The notes beneath the pieces are model-generated. The model was not told the DNA's origin, searched no databases, and saw only the letters and a program-made list of their open reading frames with translations. Positions 27,898 through 36,600 of a DNA stretch of 64,000 nucleotides are shown one piece after another. The stretch comes from Mucilaginibacter phyllosphaerae (GTDB taxonomy: Bacteria > Bacteroidota > Bacteroidia > Sphingobacteriales > Sphingobacteriaceae). A program made the translations under genes and the position numbers. Every line of letters starts with the position of its first letter. The stretch's first letter is position 1. Location: contig NZ_SNQG01000002.1 of assembly GCF_004378255.1 (NCBI RefSeq), positions 124,001 through 188,000 of the forward strand. Reading direction: 5' to 3'.

Positions 27898-28794
27898 ATG
27901 GAAAGAGTAGACAGAATTGATACGGTAGCGCAGTATAACAGTTATGTAGGAGTTGATACCAAACATCCGCTGGTAAGCGTGGTTAACTTTAGCGAGGTAT
28001 CCTCTATACATCACTTTCGGCAGTACATAGGCGTATATGCTGTTTTTTTAAAGGATGTAAAATGCGGTAATATTACCTACGGCTGCCAGCCCTATGATTA
28101 TGAGGATGGTACGCTGGTATTTATATCGCCGGGGCAGGTGTATGGTATTGATAGTAACGGCCAGGCCATAAAGCCATCCGGCTATGCGCTGGTATTTCAT
28201 CCGGACCTGATCAAGGGGACGCATTTAGGGAAGATCATTAAAGATTACACCTTTTTTACTTATGGTGTGCATGAAGCGCTACACCTATCTAAAAAGGAGC
28301 GAAAAACGATTGTTGACTGCCTGGAAAAAATAGCGGCAGAGATTGAGCAGAATATTGATAAGCACAGTAAAACGCTCATTGTATCCAATATCGAATTATT
28401 CCTGAATTATTGCATGCGGTTTTACGACAGGCAATTTATTACCCGCAACAACGTAAACAAAGACATACTGACACGCTTTGAAGAACTGCTGAACAACTAC
28501 TTCGTTTCGGGCAGGGCCCAGGCTGATGGTTTACCGAGTGTAGCCTACTGCGCCGAGCAGTTGCATTTATCAGCTAATTACTTTGGCGACCTGATCAAAA
28601 AAGAGACAGGGAACACGGCATTGGAATACATCCAGTCGAAACTAATAAACGAAGCTAAGGGAAAGATGTTTGACACGGGTAAGTCTATCAACGAGATTTC
28701 CGGCGAATTAGGTTTTAAATACCAGCAGCATTTTACACGTTTATTTAAACAGAAGACGGGAATAACGCCGAATGAATACAGGAATTTGAATTGA
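27898..28794 (+). CDS. AraC-family transcriptional regulator
   Basis: About 298 residues. N-terminal cupin-like sensing region, then the double helix-turn-helix at about 200-298 (VAYCAEQLHLSANYFGDLIKKETGNTALEYI; INEISGELGFKYQQHFTRLFKQKTGITPNEYR), the AraC signature. I use ATG 27898 (MERVDRID) rather than the upstream TTG at 27877. It is transcribed divergently from the acyltransferase/cupin operon, 179 bp apart, and probably controls it. Confidence 0.9.
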   Translation: MERVDRIDTVAQYNSYVGVDTKHPLVSVVNFSEVSSIHHFRQYIGVYAVFLKDVKCGNITYGCQPYDYEDGTLVFISPGQVYGIDSNGQAIKPSGYALVFHPDLIKGTHLGKIIKDYTFFTYGVHEALHLSKKERKTIVDCLEKIAAEIEQNIDKHSKTLIVSNIELFLNYCMRFYDRQFITRNNVNKDILTRFEELLNNYFVSGRAQADGLPSVAYCAEQLHLSANYFGDLIKKETGNTALEYIQSKLINEAKGKMFDTGKSINEISGELGFKYQQHFTRLFKQKTGITPNEYRNLN

Positions 28795-28860
28795 GTTATT
28801 GGCGTTCGCTTCCCGGCTTTTAATTAAATTAGGAAGGCCCCGATATGGAGCCTTCTACTG

Positions 28861-28925
28861 TAGCGGGGAGCAGGATCGAACTGCCGTCCGTTAGCCAACG
28901 GATATGAATCCTACTACTAACCATC
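28861..28925 (-). pseudogene. tRNA-Met 3' relic, copy 1
   Basis: Matches the intact tRNA from the D-loop (GATGGTTAG) through the anticodon sequence TTCATA to the acceptor 3' strand and discriminator, but has TCCGTTGGCTAACGGA in place of the anticodon 3' stem and variable loop. Lacks the 5' acceptor strand, so it cannot fold as a tRNA. The GATGGTTAG overlaps the end of the GIY-YIG ORF. Confidence 0.88.
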
Positions 28926-29183
28926 AATAGGCATTAATTTAGGCAAAATAGTTTGCCGGATAAAAGCTCTGCCGTTAGATGATTTTAATTGTTTTTCTCT
29001 TTTAAGAGCTACCGCTTTAGTGGTATGTTCTTCCGTGTAAGCGATGATCCAGGGCCGGTACTTTATTGTATGCCCTTTAGTAGCAAGTTGATTATGTGAT
29101 AAGAACCGATTGTTTAGATCTGTAGTAAAGCCGATGTATATCTGGTTAAAGGATGGAGAATACAACACGTAAACGGTAAACAT
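28917..29183 (-). CDS. GIY-YIG nuclease-domain protein, copy 1
   Basis: 88 residues, a stand-alone single-domain GIY-YIG protein like the UvrC-N-type/UPF0213 group. Visible catalytic signature: VLY (6-8) for GIY, YIG (16-18), Arg26 in NNRFLSHN and Glu63 in ALKREKQLK. Protein identical to copy 2. The last codons, Asp-Gly-stop, are read from GATGGTTAG, which matches the tRNA D-loop. Likely a site-specific or structure-specific DNA nuclease, perhaps responsible for the array; function unproven. Confidence 0.88.
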   Translation of the reverse strand: MFTVYVLYSPSFNQIYIGFTTDLNNRFLSHNQLATKGHTIKYRPWIIAYTEEHTTKAVALKREKQLKSSNGRAFIRQTILPKLMPIDG

Positions 29184-29229
29184 GCGCTGTAATTAAATTA
29201 GGAAGGCCCCAATATGGAGCCTTCTACTG

Positions 29230-29294
29230 TAGCGGGGAGCAGGATCGAACTGCCGTCCGTTAGCCAACGGATATGAATCCTACTACTAACCATC
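29230..29294 (-). pseudogene. tRNA-Met 3' relic, copy 2
   Basis: Same structure as the relic at 28861, including the hairpin substitution; exactly 369 bp away. Confidence 0.88.
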
Positions 29295-29552
29295 AATAGG
29301 CATTAATTTAGGCAAAATAGTTTGCCGGATAAAAGCTCTGCCGTTAGATGATTTTAATTGTTTTTCTCTTTTAAGAGCTACCGCTTTAGTGGTATGTTCT
29401 TCCGTGTAAGCGATGATCCAGGGCCGGTACTTTATTGTATGCCCTTTAGTAGCAAGTTGATTATGTGATAAGAACCGATTGTTTAGATCTGTAGTAAAGC
29501 CGATGTATATCTGGTTGAAGGATGGAGAATACAACACGTAAACGGTAAACAT
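29286..29552 (-). CDS. GIY-YIG nuclease-domain protein, copy 2
   Basis: 88 residues, protein identical to copy 1, with silent or non-coding differences only. All GIY-YIG catalytic positions (Tyr8, Tyr16, Arg26, Glu63) are kept, so each copy appears intact. It starts 12 bp after a C-rich terminator-like hairpin that follows the previous tRNA relic. Preservation of three intact ORFs suggests either a very recent duplication or selection. Confidence 0.88.
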   Translation of the reverse strand: MFTVYVLYSPSFNQIYIGFTTDLNNRFLSHNQLATKGHTIKYRPWIIAYTEEHTTKAVALKREKQLKSSNGRAFIRQTILPKLMPIDG

Positions 29553-29598
29553 GCGCTGTAATTAAATTAGGAAGGCCCCGATATGGAGCCTTCTACTG

Positions 29599-29663
29599 TA
29601 GCGGGGAGCAGTATCGAACTGCCGTCCGTTAGCCAACGGATATGAATGCTACTGCTAACCATC
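29599..29663 (-). pseudogene. tRNA-Met 3' relic, copy 3
   Basis: As the other 3' relics, but with additional changes (ATACTGC in the T-arm, GTAGCATTC before the anticodon), so it is older or under less constraint. Hairpin insert unchanged. Confidence 0.85.
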
Positions 29664-29921
29664 AATAGGCATTAATTCCGGCAAAATAGTTTGCCGGATA
29701 AAGGCTCTGCCATTAGATGATTTTAATTGTTTTTCTCTTTTAAGAGCTACCGCTTTAGTGGTATGTTCTTCCGTGTAAGCGATGATCCAGGGCCGGTACT
29801 TTATCGTATGCCCCTTAGTAGCAAGTTGATTATGTGATAAGAACCGATTGTTTAGATCTGTAGTAAAGCCGATGTATATCTGGTTGAAGGATGGAGAATA
29901 CAACACGTAAACGGTAAACAT
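29655..29921 (-). CDS. GIY-YIG nuclease-domain protein, copy 3
   Basis: 88 residues; differs from copies 1 and 2 by Glu for Lys near the C-terminus (LPELMPIDG), with several silent changes. It lies directly downstream of the intact tRNA-Met and so would be co-transcribed with it unless the hairpin between them terminates. Active-site residues intact. Confidence 0.88.
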   Translation of the reverse strand: MFTVYVLYSPSFNQIYIGFTTDLNNRFLSHNQLATKGHTIKYRPWIIAYTEEHTTKAVALKREKQLKSSNGRAFIRQTILPELMPIDG

Positions 29922-29967
29922 GCGCTGTAATTAAATTAGGAAGGCCCCGATATGGAGCCTTCTACTG

Positions 29968-30041
29968 TAGCGGGGAGCAGGATCGAACTGCCGACCTTAG
30001 GGTTATGAATCCTACGCTCTAACCATCTGAGCTACCCCGCC
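29968..30041 (-). tRNA. tRNA-Met (anticodon CAT)
   Basis: 74 nt. Acceptor GGCGGGG pairs with CCCCGCT (one G-T at the end), discriminator A; D-arm GCTCAGATGGTTAGAGC; anticodon stem TAGGA/CCCTA with one A-C mismatch next to the loop TTCATAA; variable loop AGGTC; T-arm GGCAG TTCGATC CTGCT. CCA is not encoded. An elongator-type Met tRNA is most likely; tRNA-Ile(CAT), whose C34 is modified, is less likely because the acceptor and arms do not look like it. It is the only complete tRNA of the array. Confidence 0.88.
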
Positions 30042-30084
30042 GGGTTTATTTTTCAGAATTTGCTTCTGAGTACATTTTTATATT

Positions 30085-30149
30085 TCGAACTGCCGTCCGT
30101 TAGCCAACGGATATGAATCCTACGCTCTAACCATCTGAGCTACCCCGCC
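30085..30149 (-). pseudogene. tRNA-Met 5' relic, copy 1
   Basis: Identical to the intact tRNA from its 5' end through the anticodon (ATTCATA), then TCCGTTGGCTAACGGA, then GGCAGTTCGA of the T-arm, where homology stops and AAATATAAAAATG begins. Lacks the T-stem 3' strand and acceptor 3' strand. Confidence 0.88.
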
Positions 30150-30192
30150 GGGTTTATTTTTCAGAACTTGCTTCTGAGTACATTTTTATATT

Positions 30193-30257
30193 TCGAACTG
30201 CCGTCCGTTAGCCAACGGATATGAATCCAACGCTCTAACCATCTGAGCTACCCCGCC
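30193..30257 (-). pseudogene. tRNA-Met 5' relic, copy 2
   Basis: As the 30085 relic, with one change (GTTGGATTC instead of GTAGGATTC) in the anticodon stem. Confidence 0.88.
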
Positions 30258-30413
30258 GAAAATTTATTTATATCTAAATTTTACTTTAGTTCTTTTTGAC
30301 AGTCATACACGCAGTGCTTCCTGAAAAAGGTTTGCAAATATAGTAGAAATTCGCTTTCTTTAGAAAAAATGTTTAACTTTTACCCCTATAGTAATTTGTA
30401 ACTACCGAGCCTT

Positions 30414-30794
30414 ATGTCCGAAAAGAAGAAATTCAACATCGAGTACGAAATAAAATCGTCACCAAGAATATTATATACCTTTCTGAATGAGGCTAATGGC
30501 CTTACCCAGTGGTTTGCCGATGATGTAAGCGTGCGCGATCAGATCTATACTTTTACCTGGGATGATGAGAAGCAAAATGCAAAGTTAGTTACCCTGAAAG
30601 AGAATAAGCTGGTAAGGTTTAAATGGCTGGACGATGAGCCGCAATGCTATTTTGAGATGGAGATCATCCAGGATGAACTCACTAACGACGTAGCACTTAG
30701 CATTACCGATTTTGCAACGGAAGAAACCATTGCCGAGCGCAAGCAAATTTGGGATAACCAGATAGATTACCTGATAAGTACCCTGGGCGCATAA
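30414..30794 (+). CDS. START-like/SRPBCC-fold protein
   Basis: 126 residues in the pattern of the Bacteroidota START-like domain family, related to AHSA1: FNIEYEIKSSPRILYTFLNEANGLTQWFADDV, then FTWDDEKQNAKLV, VRFKWLD and a C-terminal helix QIWDNQIDYLISTLGA. Soluble and cytoplasmic; ligand unknown. About 100 bp upstream of the LptF/G-like gene. Unrelated in strand and content to the tRNA array. Confidence 0.85.
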   Translation: MSEKKKFNIEYEIKSSPRILYTFLNEANGLTQWFADDVSVRDQIYTFTWDDEKQNAKLVTLKENKLVRFKWLDDEPQCYFEMEIIQDELTNDVALSITDFATEETIAERKQIWDNQIDYLISTLGA

Positions 30795-30892
30795 TTTTTT
30801 ATTTCCATACCTTTGCGATCCCTGAAACTGCAGGGCAATTAAACAATTATTTGCCGGGCAAAACGTTTCAGTCCCAGTACACTATTGCCCTG

Positions 30893-32317
30893 ATGAAAAA
30901 AATACATCTGTTACTGCTTAAATCATTTATAAGGCCTTTTATAGTAACCTTACTTATAGTGATGTTTGTATTGCTGATGCTGTTTCTGTTTAAATACATC
31001 GACGATCTTATTGGCAAGGGTTTTCAGTGGTACATTATTCTGGAGCTGATGATGTACAACTCGGCCACTAATGTTGCTATGGCACTGCCGCTGTCTGTGC
31101 TGCTGTCATCCATTATGACCTACGGCGCCCTGGGCGAAAATTACGAGTTGGTGGCAATAAAATCTGCAGGGATCTCGCTGCGCCGCGCTATGTACCCGAT
31201 GATAGTGGTAGTGGTGATATTGAGTATCGCCGCCTTTGCTTTCTCAGATTATATGCTGCCCGTTGCCAATCTTAAGTACTACTCTTTACTGTATGATGCC
31301 CGTAAGCAAAAGTCGGCCGATTTGCTGCCCGAAAATATTTTTACCAATCGTTTCCCCGGCTACACCATTCGTGTAAAGCGTAAAGACGCCGATGGGCAAA
31401 CCCTGCATGATATCATGATCTACTCTAAAGGTAAGCTGGAAGTGAACCAGGTGGTTACCTTTGCCAAATCGGGCTTAATGTATCGTACTAAGGATGATCT
31501 TTTTTTGGTGCTTAAATTAAAAGACGGGGTAAGGTACGAAGAGGATGCCGCCAAAGAAGGGGGCTATAATCCAAGGCAAACATTCAGGCGTTTCCGGTTC
31601 AAAGAAACCGAGCAGAAGTTTGACCTGGGTGAATTTAAGATGAAGCGTACAGATGAGAATGAGTTCAGGAACGCATCTATGATGATGAACCTGCGGCAGT
31701 TGCAGCACTACATTGATTCTACAGGTAAAACGGTGGATAGTAATGCAAACTTTAATTACAAGCTGATAGTGCCTTATTTTAAATATACCTCGGTGCCAGA
31801 AAAGTCATCGGTTATTAAAAAACCTATTCCTGCAGATAGCATAAAGGCTACCAACATCAGCGACAAGATCAACTCGCTTAATAATGCATTGAGCGAGGTG
31901 CATCAGGTACAGGACCTGTTACGCGGCCGGGCCGATGTGCATAAGGAAACAACCAAAAGCATCCGGCGCTATATTATGGAGTATCAAAAGAAATTTACTT
32001 TAGGGGCCGCCTGTATCGTATTGTTTTTAATTGGCGCACCATTGGGGGCAATTATCCGTAAAGGTGGGCTGGGCCTGCCTGTAGTAGTGTCGGTAGTGTT
32101 TTTTCTGATCTATTACATCATCGGCACCATTGGCGAAAAATCTGCCAAAGAGGGCGATCTGTCGCCGCTTGTAGGGGCATGGATCTCAATTGCTGTACTA
32201 TTCCCGATAGGCCTGTTTTTGAGTTACAAGGCCGCTACCGATTCTACCCTGTTTGATATGGAAATGTATAAGCGTTTCTTTAAACGCTTTAAACTGCGCA
32301 AAACCAAGCCTGCATAG
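30893..32317 (+). CDS. LptF/LptG-family permease
   Basis: 474 residues from ATG 30893 (MKKIHLLLLKSFIRPF); an upstream TTG at 30851 is not needed. Matches the YjgP/YjgQ family: three N-terminal helices with FIRPFIVTLLIVMFVLLMLFLFKYIDD, a long periplasmic beta-jellyroll-like domain, and three C-terminal helices (FTLGAACIVLFLIGAPLGAIIRKGGLGLPVVVS). LptF/G form the inner-membrane part of the lipopolysaccharide exporter. F versus G cannot be assigned. It is followed 97 bp later by ribBA. Confidence 0.93.
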   Translation: MKKIHLLLLKSFIRPFIVTLLIVMFVLLMLFLFKYIDDLIGKGFQWYIILELMMYNSATNVAMALPLSVLLSSIMTYGALGENYELVAIKSAGISLRRAMYPMIVVVVILSIAAFAFSDYMLPVANLKYYSLLYDARKQKSADLLPENIFTNRFPGYTIRVKRKDADGQTLHDIMIYSKGKLEVNQVVTFAKSGLMYRTKDDLFLVLKLKDGVRYEEDAAKEGGYNPRQTFRRFRFKETEQKFDLGEFKMKRTDENEFRNASMMMNLRQLQHYIDSTGKTVDSNANFNYKLIVPYFKYTSVPEKSSVIKKPIPADSIKATNISDKINSLNNALSEVHQVQDLLRGRADVHKETTKSIRRYIMEYQKKFTLGAACIVLFLIGAPLGAIIRKGGLGLPVVVSVVFFLIYYIIGTIGEKSAKEGDLSPLVGAWISIAVLFPIGLFLSYKAATDSTLFDMEMYKRFFKRFKLRKTKPA

Positions 32318-32414
32318 TTTTACAAATTACCGACCTTATTCATCTAATTAACCTATAAATTTGCTGTATCATAAGGCTATCTGCAAAATAGCCCGGCTAC
32401 AAACCAAACATAAA

Positions 32415-33620
32415 ATGCTAAATACGATCCCCGAAGCCATAGAAGCTATAAAAGCAGGTAAAACCATTATTGTTGTTGATGACGAAGACCGCGAGAACGA
32501 GGGCGATTTTTTAACCGCTGCCCGTAACGCTACGCCCGAAACGATCAACTTTATGGTAAAATATGGCCGTGGTTTGGTTTGTGCGCCTATAACCAAACAG
32601 CGTGCGAACGAACTGGAACTGGAGCCGATGGTAAGCCGTAACACCACATCGCACGAAACTAATTTTACCGTATCGGTAGATTTGCTGGGGAACGGCTGTA
32701 CAACAGGTATTTCGGCAACCGATCGTTCAAAAACTACGCTGGCTTTAATTGATCCGGCAACCAAACCGTCAGATCTGGGCCGCCCCGGGCATATATTCCC
32801 GCTGATTGCAAAGGATGGGGGCGTTTTACGCCGTTCCGGCCATACCGAAGCAGCTATCGATCTTTCTGTACTGGCCGGCTTTGAGCCCGCCGGTGTTATC
32901 TGCGAGATCATGAAAGAAGATGGCGATATGGCCCGCCTGCCAGAATTGCTGGTGATGGCTAAAGAGTTAGACCTGAAGATCATCTCTATCAAAGACCTGA
33001 TCGCCTACCGTTTAAATACCGAATCGATGGTACGTAAAGAGGTATCTGTAAAGATGCCTACCGAGTGGGGCGATTTTGATATGATTGCTTATACCCAGCT
33101 GGATACCGGCGAAAACCACCTGGCACTTGTAAAAGGGGAGTGGGAACCAAACGAACCCGTGTTGGTGCGTGTGCACAGCTCATGTGTTACCGGCGATATA
33201 TTTGGCTCTTGCCGCTGCGATTGCGGCCCGCAGCTGCATAAAGCGATGGAGATTATCAGCAAGGAGGGTAAGGGCGCTATTGTTTACATGAACCAGGAGG
33301 GCCGTGGTATAGGGCTTATTAACAAGCTGAAGGCATATCATTTGCAGGAGAGCGGGCTTGATACTGTAGAAGCCAATATAAAGCTGGGCTTTAACATGGA
33401 TCAGCGCGATTATGGTATCGGTGCACAAATATTGCGCAGCCTGGGTATCTCTAAAATGCGCCTGTTAACCAATAATCCTAAAAAACGCGCCGGGCTCATT
33501 GGCTATGGTTTAGAGGTGGTTGAAAACCTGCCGATAGAAATTCCATCAAACCCCCACAACGAAGTTTACCTGCGTACCAAAAGGGATAAAATGGACCACG
33601 CCATCATGCGCGATCATTAA
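32415..33620 (+). CDS. ribBA: RibBA: DHBP synthase / GTP cyclohydrolase II
   Basis: 401 residues from ATG 32415. N-terminal Rib[12 protein letters not shown], the THE-like [11 protein letters not shown] region and the Cys/His catalytic pattern. C-terminal Rib[22 protein letters not shown] zinc site, [16 protein letters not shown] and LTNNPKK. It makes both riboflavin precursors (from ribulose-5-phosphate and GTP). A longer ORF starts at TTG 32361, but the extra residues resemble nothing in the family. The 97-bp leader is too short for an FMN riboswitch and none is seen. The gene stops one base before the convergent TamB-like gene's stop. Confidence 0.95.
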   Translation: MLNTIPEAIEAIKAGKTIIVVDDEDRENEGDFLTAARNATPETINFMVKYGRGLVCAPITKQRANELELEPMVSRNTTSHETNFTVSVDLLGNGCTTGISATDRSKTTLALIDPATKPSDLGRPGHIFPLIAKDGGVLRRSGHTEAAIDLSVLAGFEPAGVICEIMKEDGDMARLPELLVMAKELDLKIISIKDLIAYRLNTESMVRKEVSVKMPTEWGDFDMIAYTQLDTGENHLALVKGEWEPNEPVLVRVHSSCVTGDIFGSCRCDCGPQLHKAMEIISKEGKGAIVYMNQEGRGIGLINKLKAYHLQESGLDTVEANIKLGFNMDQRDYGIGAQILRSLGISKMRLLTNNPKKRAGLIGYGLEVVENLPIEIPSNPHNEVYLRTKRDKMDHAIMRDH

Positions 33621-36600
33621 TTAGTCGTCGCCCTCTGTATCCTCGTTGTTGTTATTATCGTCTGACGGTTTTGCCGGTGTTGGCGTATTGATATTGGTTG
33701 CCGGGATAGGTGCCGGTGCAACAGGTGCCCTGTCGCGGCGGCTCTGCCTGAAAATGTTTCTTATAAATTCGCCAAACGTATCAAAGTCGCGCTGGTAAAC
33801 CAAACCAATACCGTTTACATATTGTATGCCCAACTGGTCGTTAATCGTATTCAGCGTGGTGCTGTTCAGCGCGCGGTACGAGTAGCGGGCCCTTAAGTTA
33901 CCATCCTTGCGTATCAGGTACTGGATCTCAAAATCTTTTGTCAGCGTCCTGAAATCGGTATTTAGCAAGCTTTGGCGATTGTTAAATAAGTCGCTTGTGC
34001 CGCTGTTGGAGTATAAGCTACCGTTGATAACCAGCCTGTCATTCCAGAATTTTAAAGAAGCACTCGCATCGTTAAACGACCGTATATTTAAATCGAAGTA
34101 CTTAATGTTTGATTGCGATATAAAACTGTTTAGTTTATTAAAGGCAAATTCGCTCACCGCTTCGCCGGCCGTGCCCAGTACCTGGTTGGTTAAATTACTG
34201 CCCGTGCCCGATGCAAAACTGCGGCGCACAATAATACTTAGCGCCTGCTGGCTGCGGTTATTATTATCTGCCAGGTAGGTGTTCAGGTCATCTTTTATAG
34301 ATGGATCTACAGGGAAGTTAAAATTAAAATCGATGTTGGGTTGTAATAAAGATTTTGTCAGGATCAGCTCGGCCTGTACCAATACTTGTTTAGGCTGAGG
34401 TGCCTGCGAGCCTGCCGCTGTATATAACGGTGCAATATTGGTGCGCACCTCATATACGGCCTTTAAATTAATCTCGGCATTATTGGGGCTGCCCGTCCAC
34501 TTAATGGTACCGCCCTGGTTCACCACAAAGTTTTTACTGATAAAATCTTTAGCGGTAAATTCAAACTTGCCGGATGTGATCAGGAAATCACCAAACATTT
34601 CAAAATCGCCCAGGCTATTAATATTAAGCTTTAGGTTGCGCGCCTGCCCGGTACCTTCTAAAACACCATAGTCGGTACTTATCCTAACGGTGGTGCTTTC
34701 GTCAATGGTTAGGTCAAAATTAAGCGTAACACCATTAAATGCCTTTGCCTTGTCAACCACTTTCATTGTGGTGTCGTTATGGTTAACCCAGCGTATAAAG
34801 TCATAATCTGCAGCAGTGGCCGATGTGTTCAGCGGGATATTAAATATGGTACCTGCCTCGGTAGATGCCTTGATATCTATCTTCATGTTATCAATAGGCC
34901 CGGTAAAGCTAAAGGTACCGCTGCCGTAGGCTGTACCATAGTAAAGGTGGTTGTCTTTAAAGGTGGTGTTAAGCGCCATCAGGTTTTTAGCCTCAAGCGA
35001 GATATTTAATGTTGGGTTTGATATGTTATTAAGGTCTACCGTGCCATTAGCTTCCCCGGTGCCGCCCCTAATGTCTTTCAAAATCATTTTATCTATCTTG
35101 ATTACACTATTATTCACCGCCAGCTTATCATTCACCGTATAAGCCGTTTTAAGGTAATTAACCGTAATGCCGGTATTATCCAGAGAGAGTGAACCGTTCA
35201 ATTCCGGCTTGGATGGCGACCCTGATAGTTTAAGATCGGCAGACACCGCACCCTTTATATTTGATACCAGTTCTTTAATGAACGGTTCAAAAATAATTGC
35301 TTCGGTATGGTCCATCTTCACATCAAAATCAAGCTTGTCGTCCGTTTCTTTGCCCAGCGTATAGATACCGGCAATGTTCATGGTTTCCGAGCCTTTATTG
35401 GTAATGTTAAGCTTAACATTTGCCTGGCCGCGCTCATTATCCAGGTTCGATACAATTTTTACATCGCCTACCAGGGTTTTATTCATCGTCAGCGAATCTA
35501 TCCCCAGGTTGGCATCTACCCCCGGTTTTTTGATGATGGATGTAAGGGTAACATCGCCGTTTAATGAACCTTTAAGCAGCACCCCCGATGTTTTGGTTAA
35601 CTGGTTAAGCGTAGCCATACTGAATTTTTCAAAGCTAACCTTCAGCTTGTCGGCAGGGCTGTCAGATATAAAACCGTTGATCCTTACTTTCTGGCTGCCG
35701 TTTGATAGCTCAAAACCCGATACCTGCGTTTTGCCATCAAGTAAGCGGATGCGTACCTGCTCGGTTATTTTCCAGTTTTCGCGCTCCAGCACCACATCAG
35801 ATGGCAATATCTTTAGTTTAGCGGTAGTGTCCCGGCCAAACTCAACCAGGCCGTAAAGGTCTAACTGGTTGGCGGCATCCTTGTCAGATAATTTAACGTT
35901 GAAGTTCAGGCTGTCGTTCTTCAGGAAATTGGTGATGTTGATGTTTTTGATGTACAGGCTATCAGTAAGATCAACCCGGTTAAGCGACATGTTAAGCCCC
36001 AGCATATCGTCGCTGGTGCTTTCATCAATAATAAAATCATGAAAAACTATTTTGCCCAGTTTAATAGTTTTGATATATCCGTTTAGCGTAGCCGTTTTTG
36101 CCGCCGAATTAAATTTACCTATAAAAGTACCTTGTTCGGGTATCTTCAGGTCGGGCATAAAAATGGCCGTTAAGGGGTCGATATTTTTGATCGTGAAATT
36201 AAAATCAAAGTTTTGCGGTTTGGGCGGCGTAATATCTGTTTTTAATGATGGGATATACTTTTTGGCTATCGTTTTAAAATACGAAGGTAAAGTAGCCAGG
36301 TCATAACTGCCCTTAATGCTGCCGTCTGCCAGATCGGATTTTAGCGAGATCACCCGGGTATCTCCTTTACCGCTGGCGGTTAAGGCAACAGAATCTACCA
36401 CATAATTATTCCGGGGGTTAAGCACCCTTATTTTGGTAAGCAAAATGCTGCCATCCAGGTTATCCAGGTTATTGCCCGAGAAGTTGGTATTAAGATCTGT
36501 ACTGAAGGTAATGGTATCCTTTAATAATTTTAGCTGGCGCAACCTGGCGTTACTGATGTTACCGGTAAAATCATACACCGGCAGCTTGGGGTTAAGGTTA

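Larger units (their letters stand above)
28821..29927. repeat. Tandem array of three 369-bp units (tRNA relic + GIY-YIG ORF)
   Basis: Units begin at 28821, 29190 and 29559, with exactly 369 bp between equivalent bases; a partial fourth unit continues into the intact tRNA at 29928. The two left units differ at only a few bases; the unit next to the intact tRNA has more changes. Each unit, read on the - strand, is tRNA 3' relic, hairpin, GIY-YIG ORF. Confidence 0.95.
30042..30257. repeat. Two tandem 108-bp units carrying tRNA 5' relics
   Basis: Units 30042-30149 and 30150-30257 differ at about two bases (AATTTGC/AACTTGC; CCTACGC/CCAACGC). Each contains GGGTTTATTTTTCAGAA, an inverted repeat TCAGAA/TTCTGA, and a 5' tRNA relic. 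Confidence 0.93.

Noticed and set aside
28821..30257. CRISPR array
   Set aside because: Periods of 369 and 108 bp, no short repeat with unique spacers, no cas genes.
28821..30257. Prophage or integrative-element attachment sites
   Set aside because: tRNA relics resemble att duplications, but no integrase or element genes lie between them.
32318..32414. FMN riboswitch before ribBA
   Set aside because: Only 97 bp and no conserved FMN-element core is visible.
32369..32992. 207-residue antisense ORF
   Set aside because: Lies inside ribBA; sequence is a low-complexity shadow.
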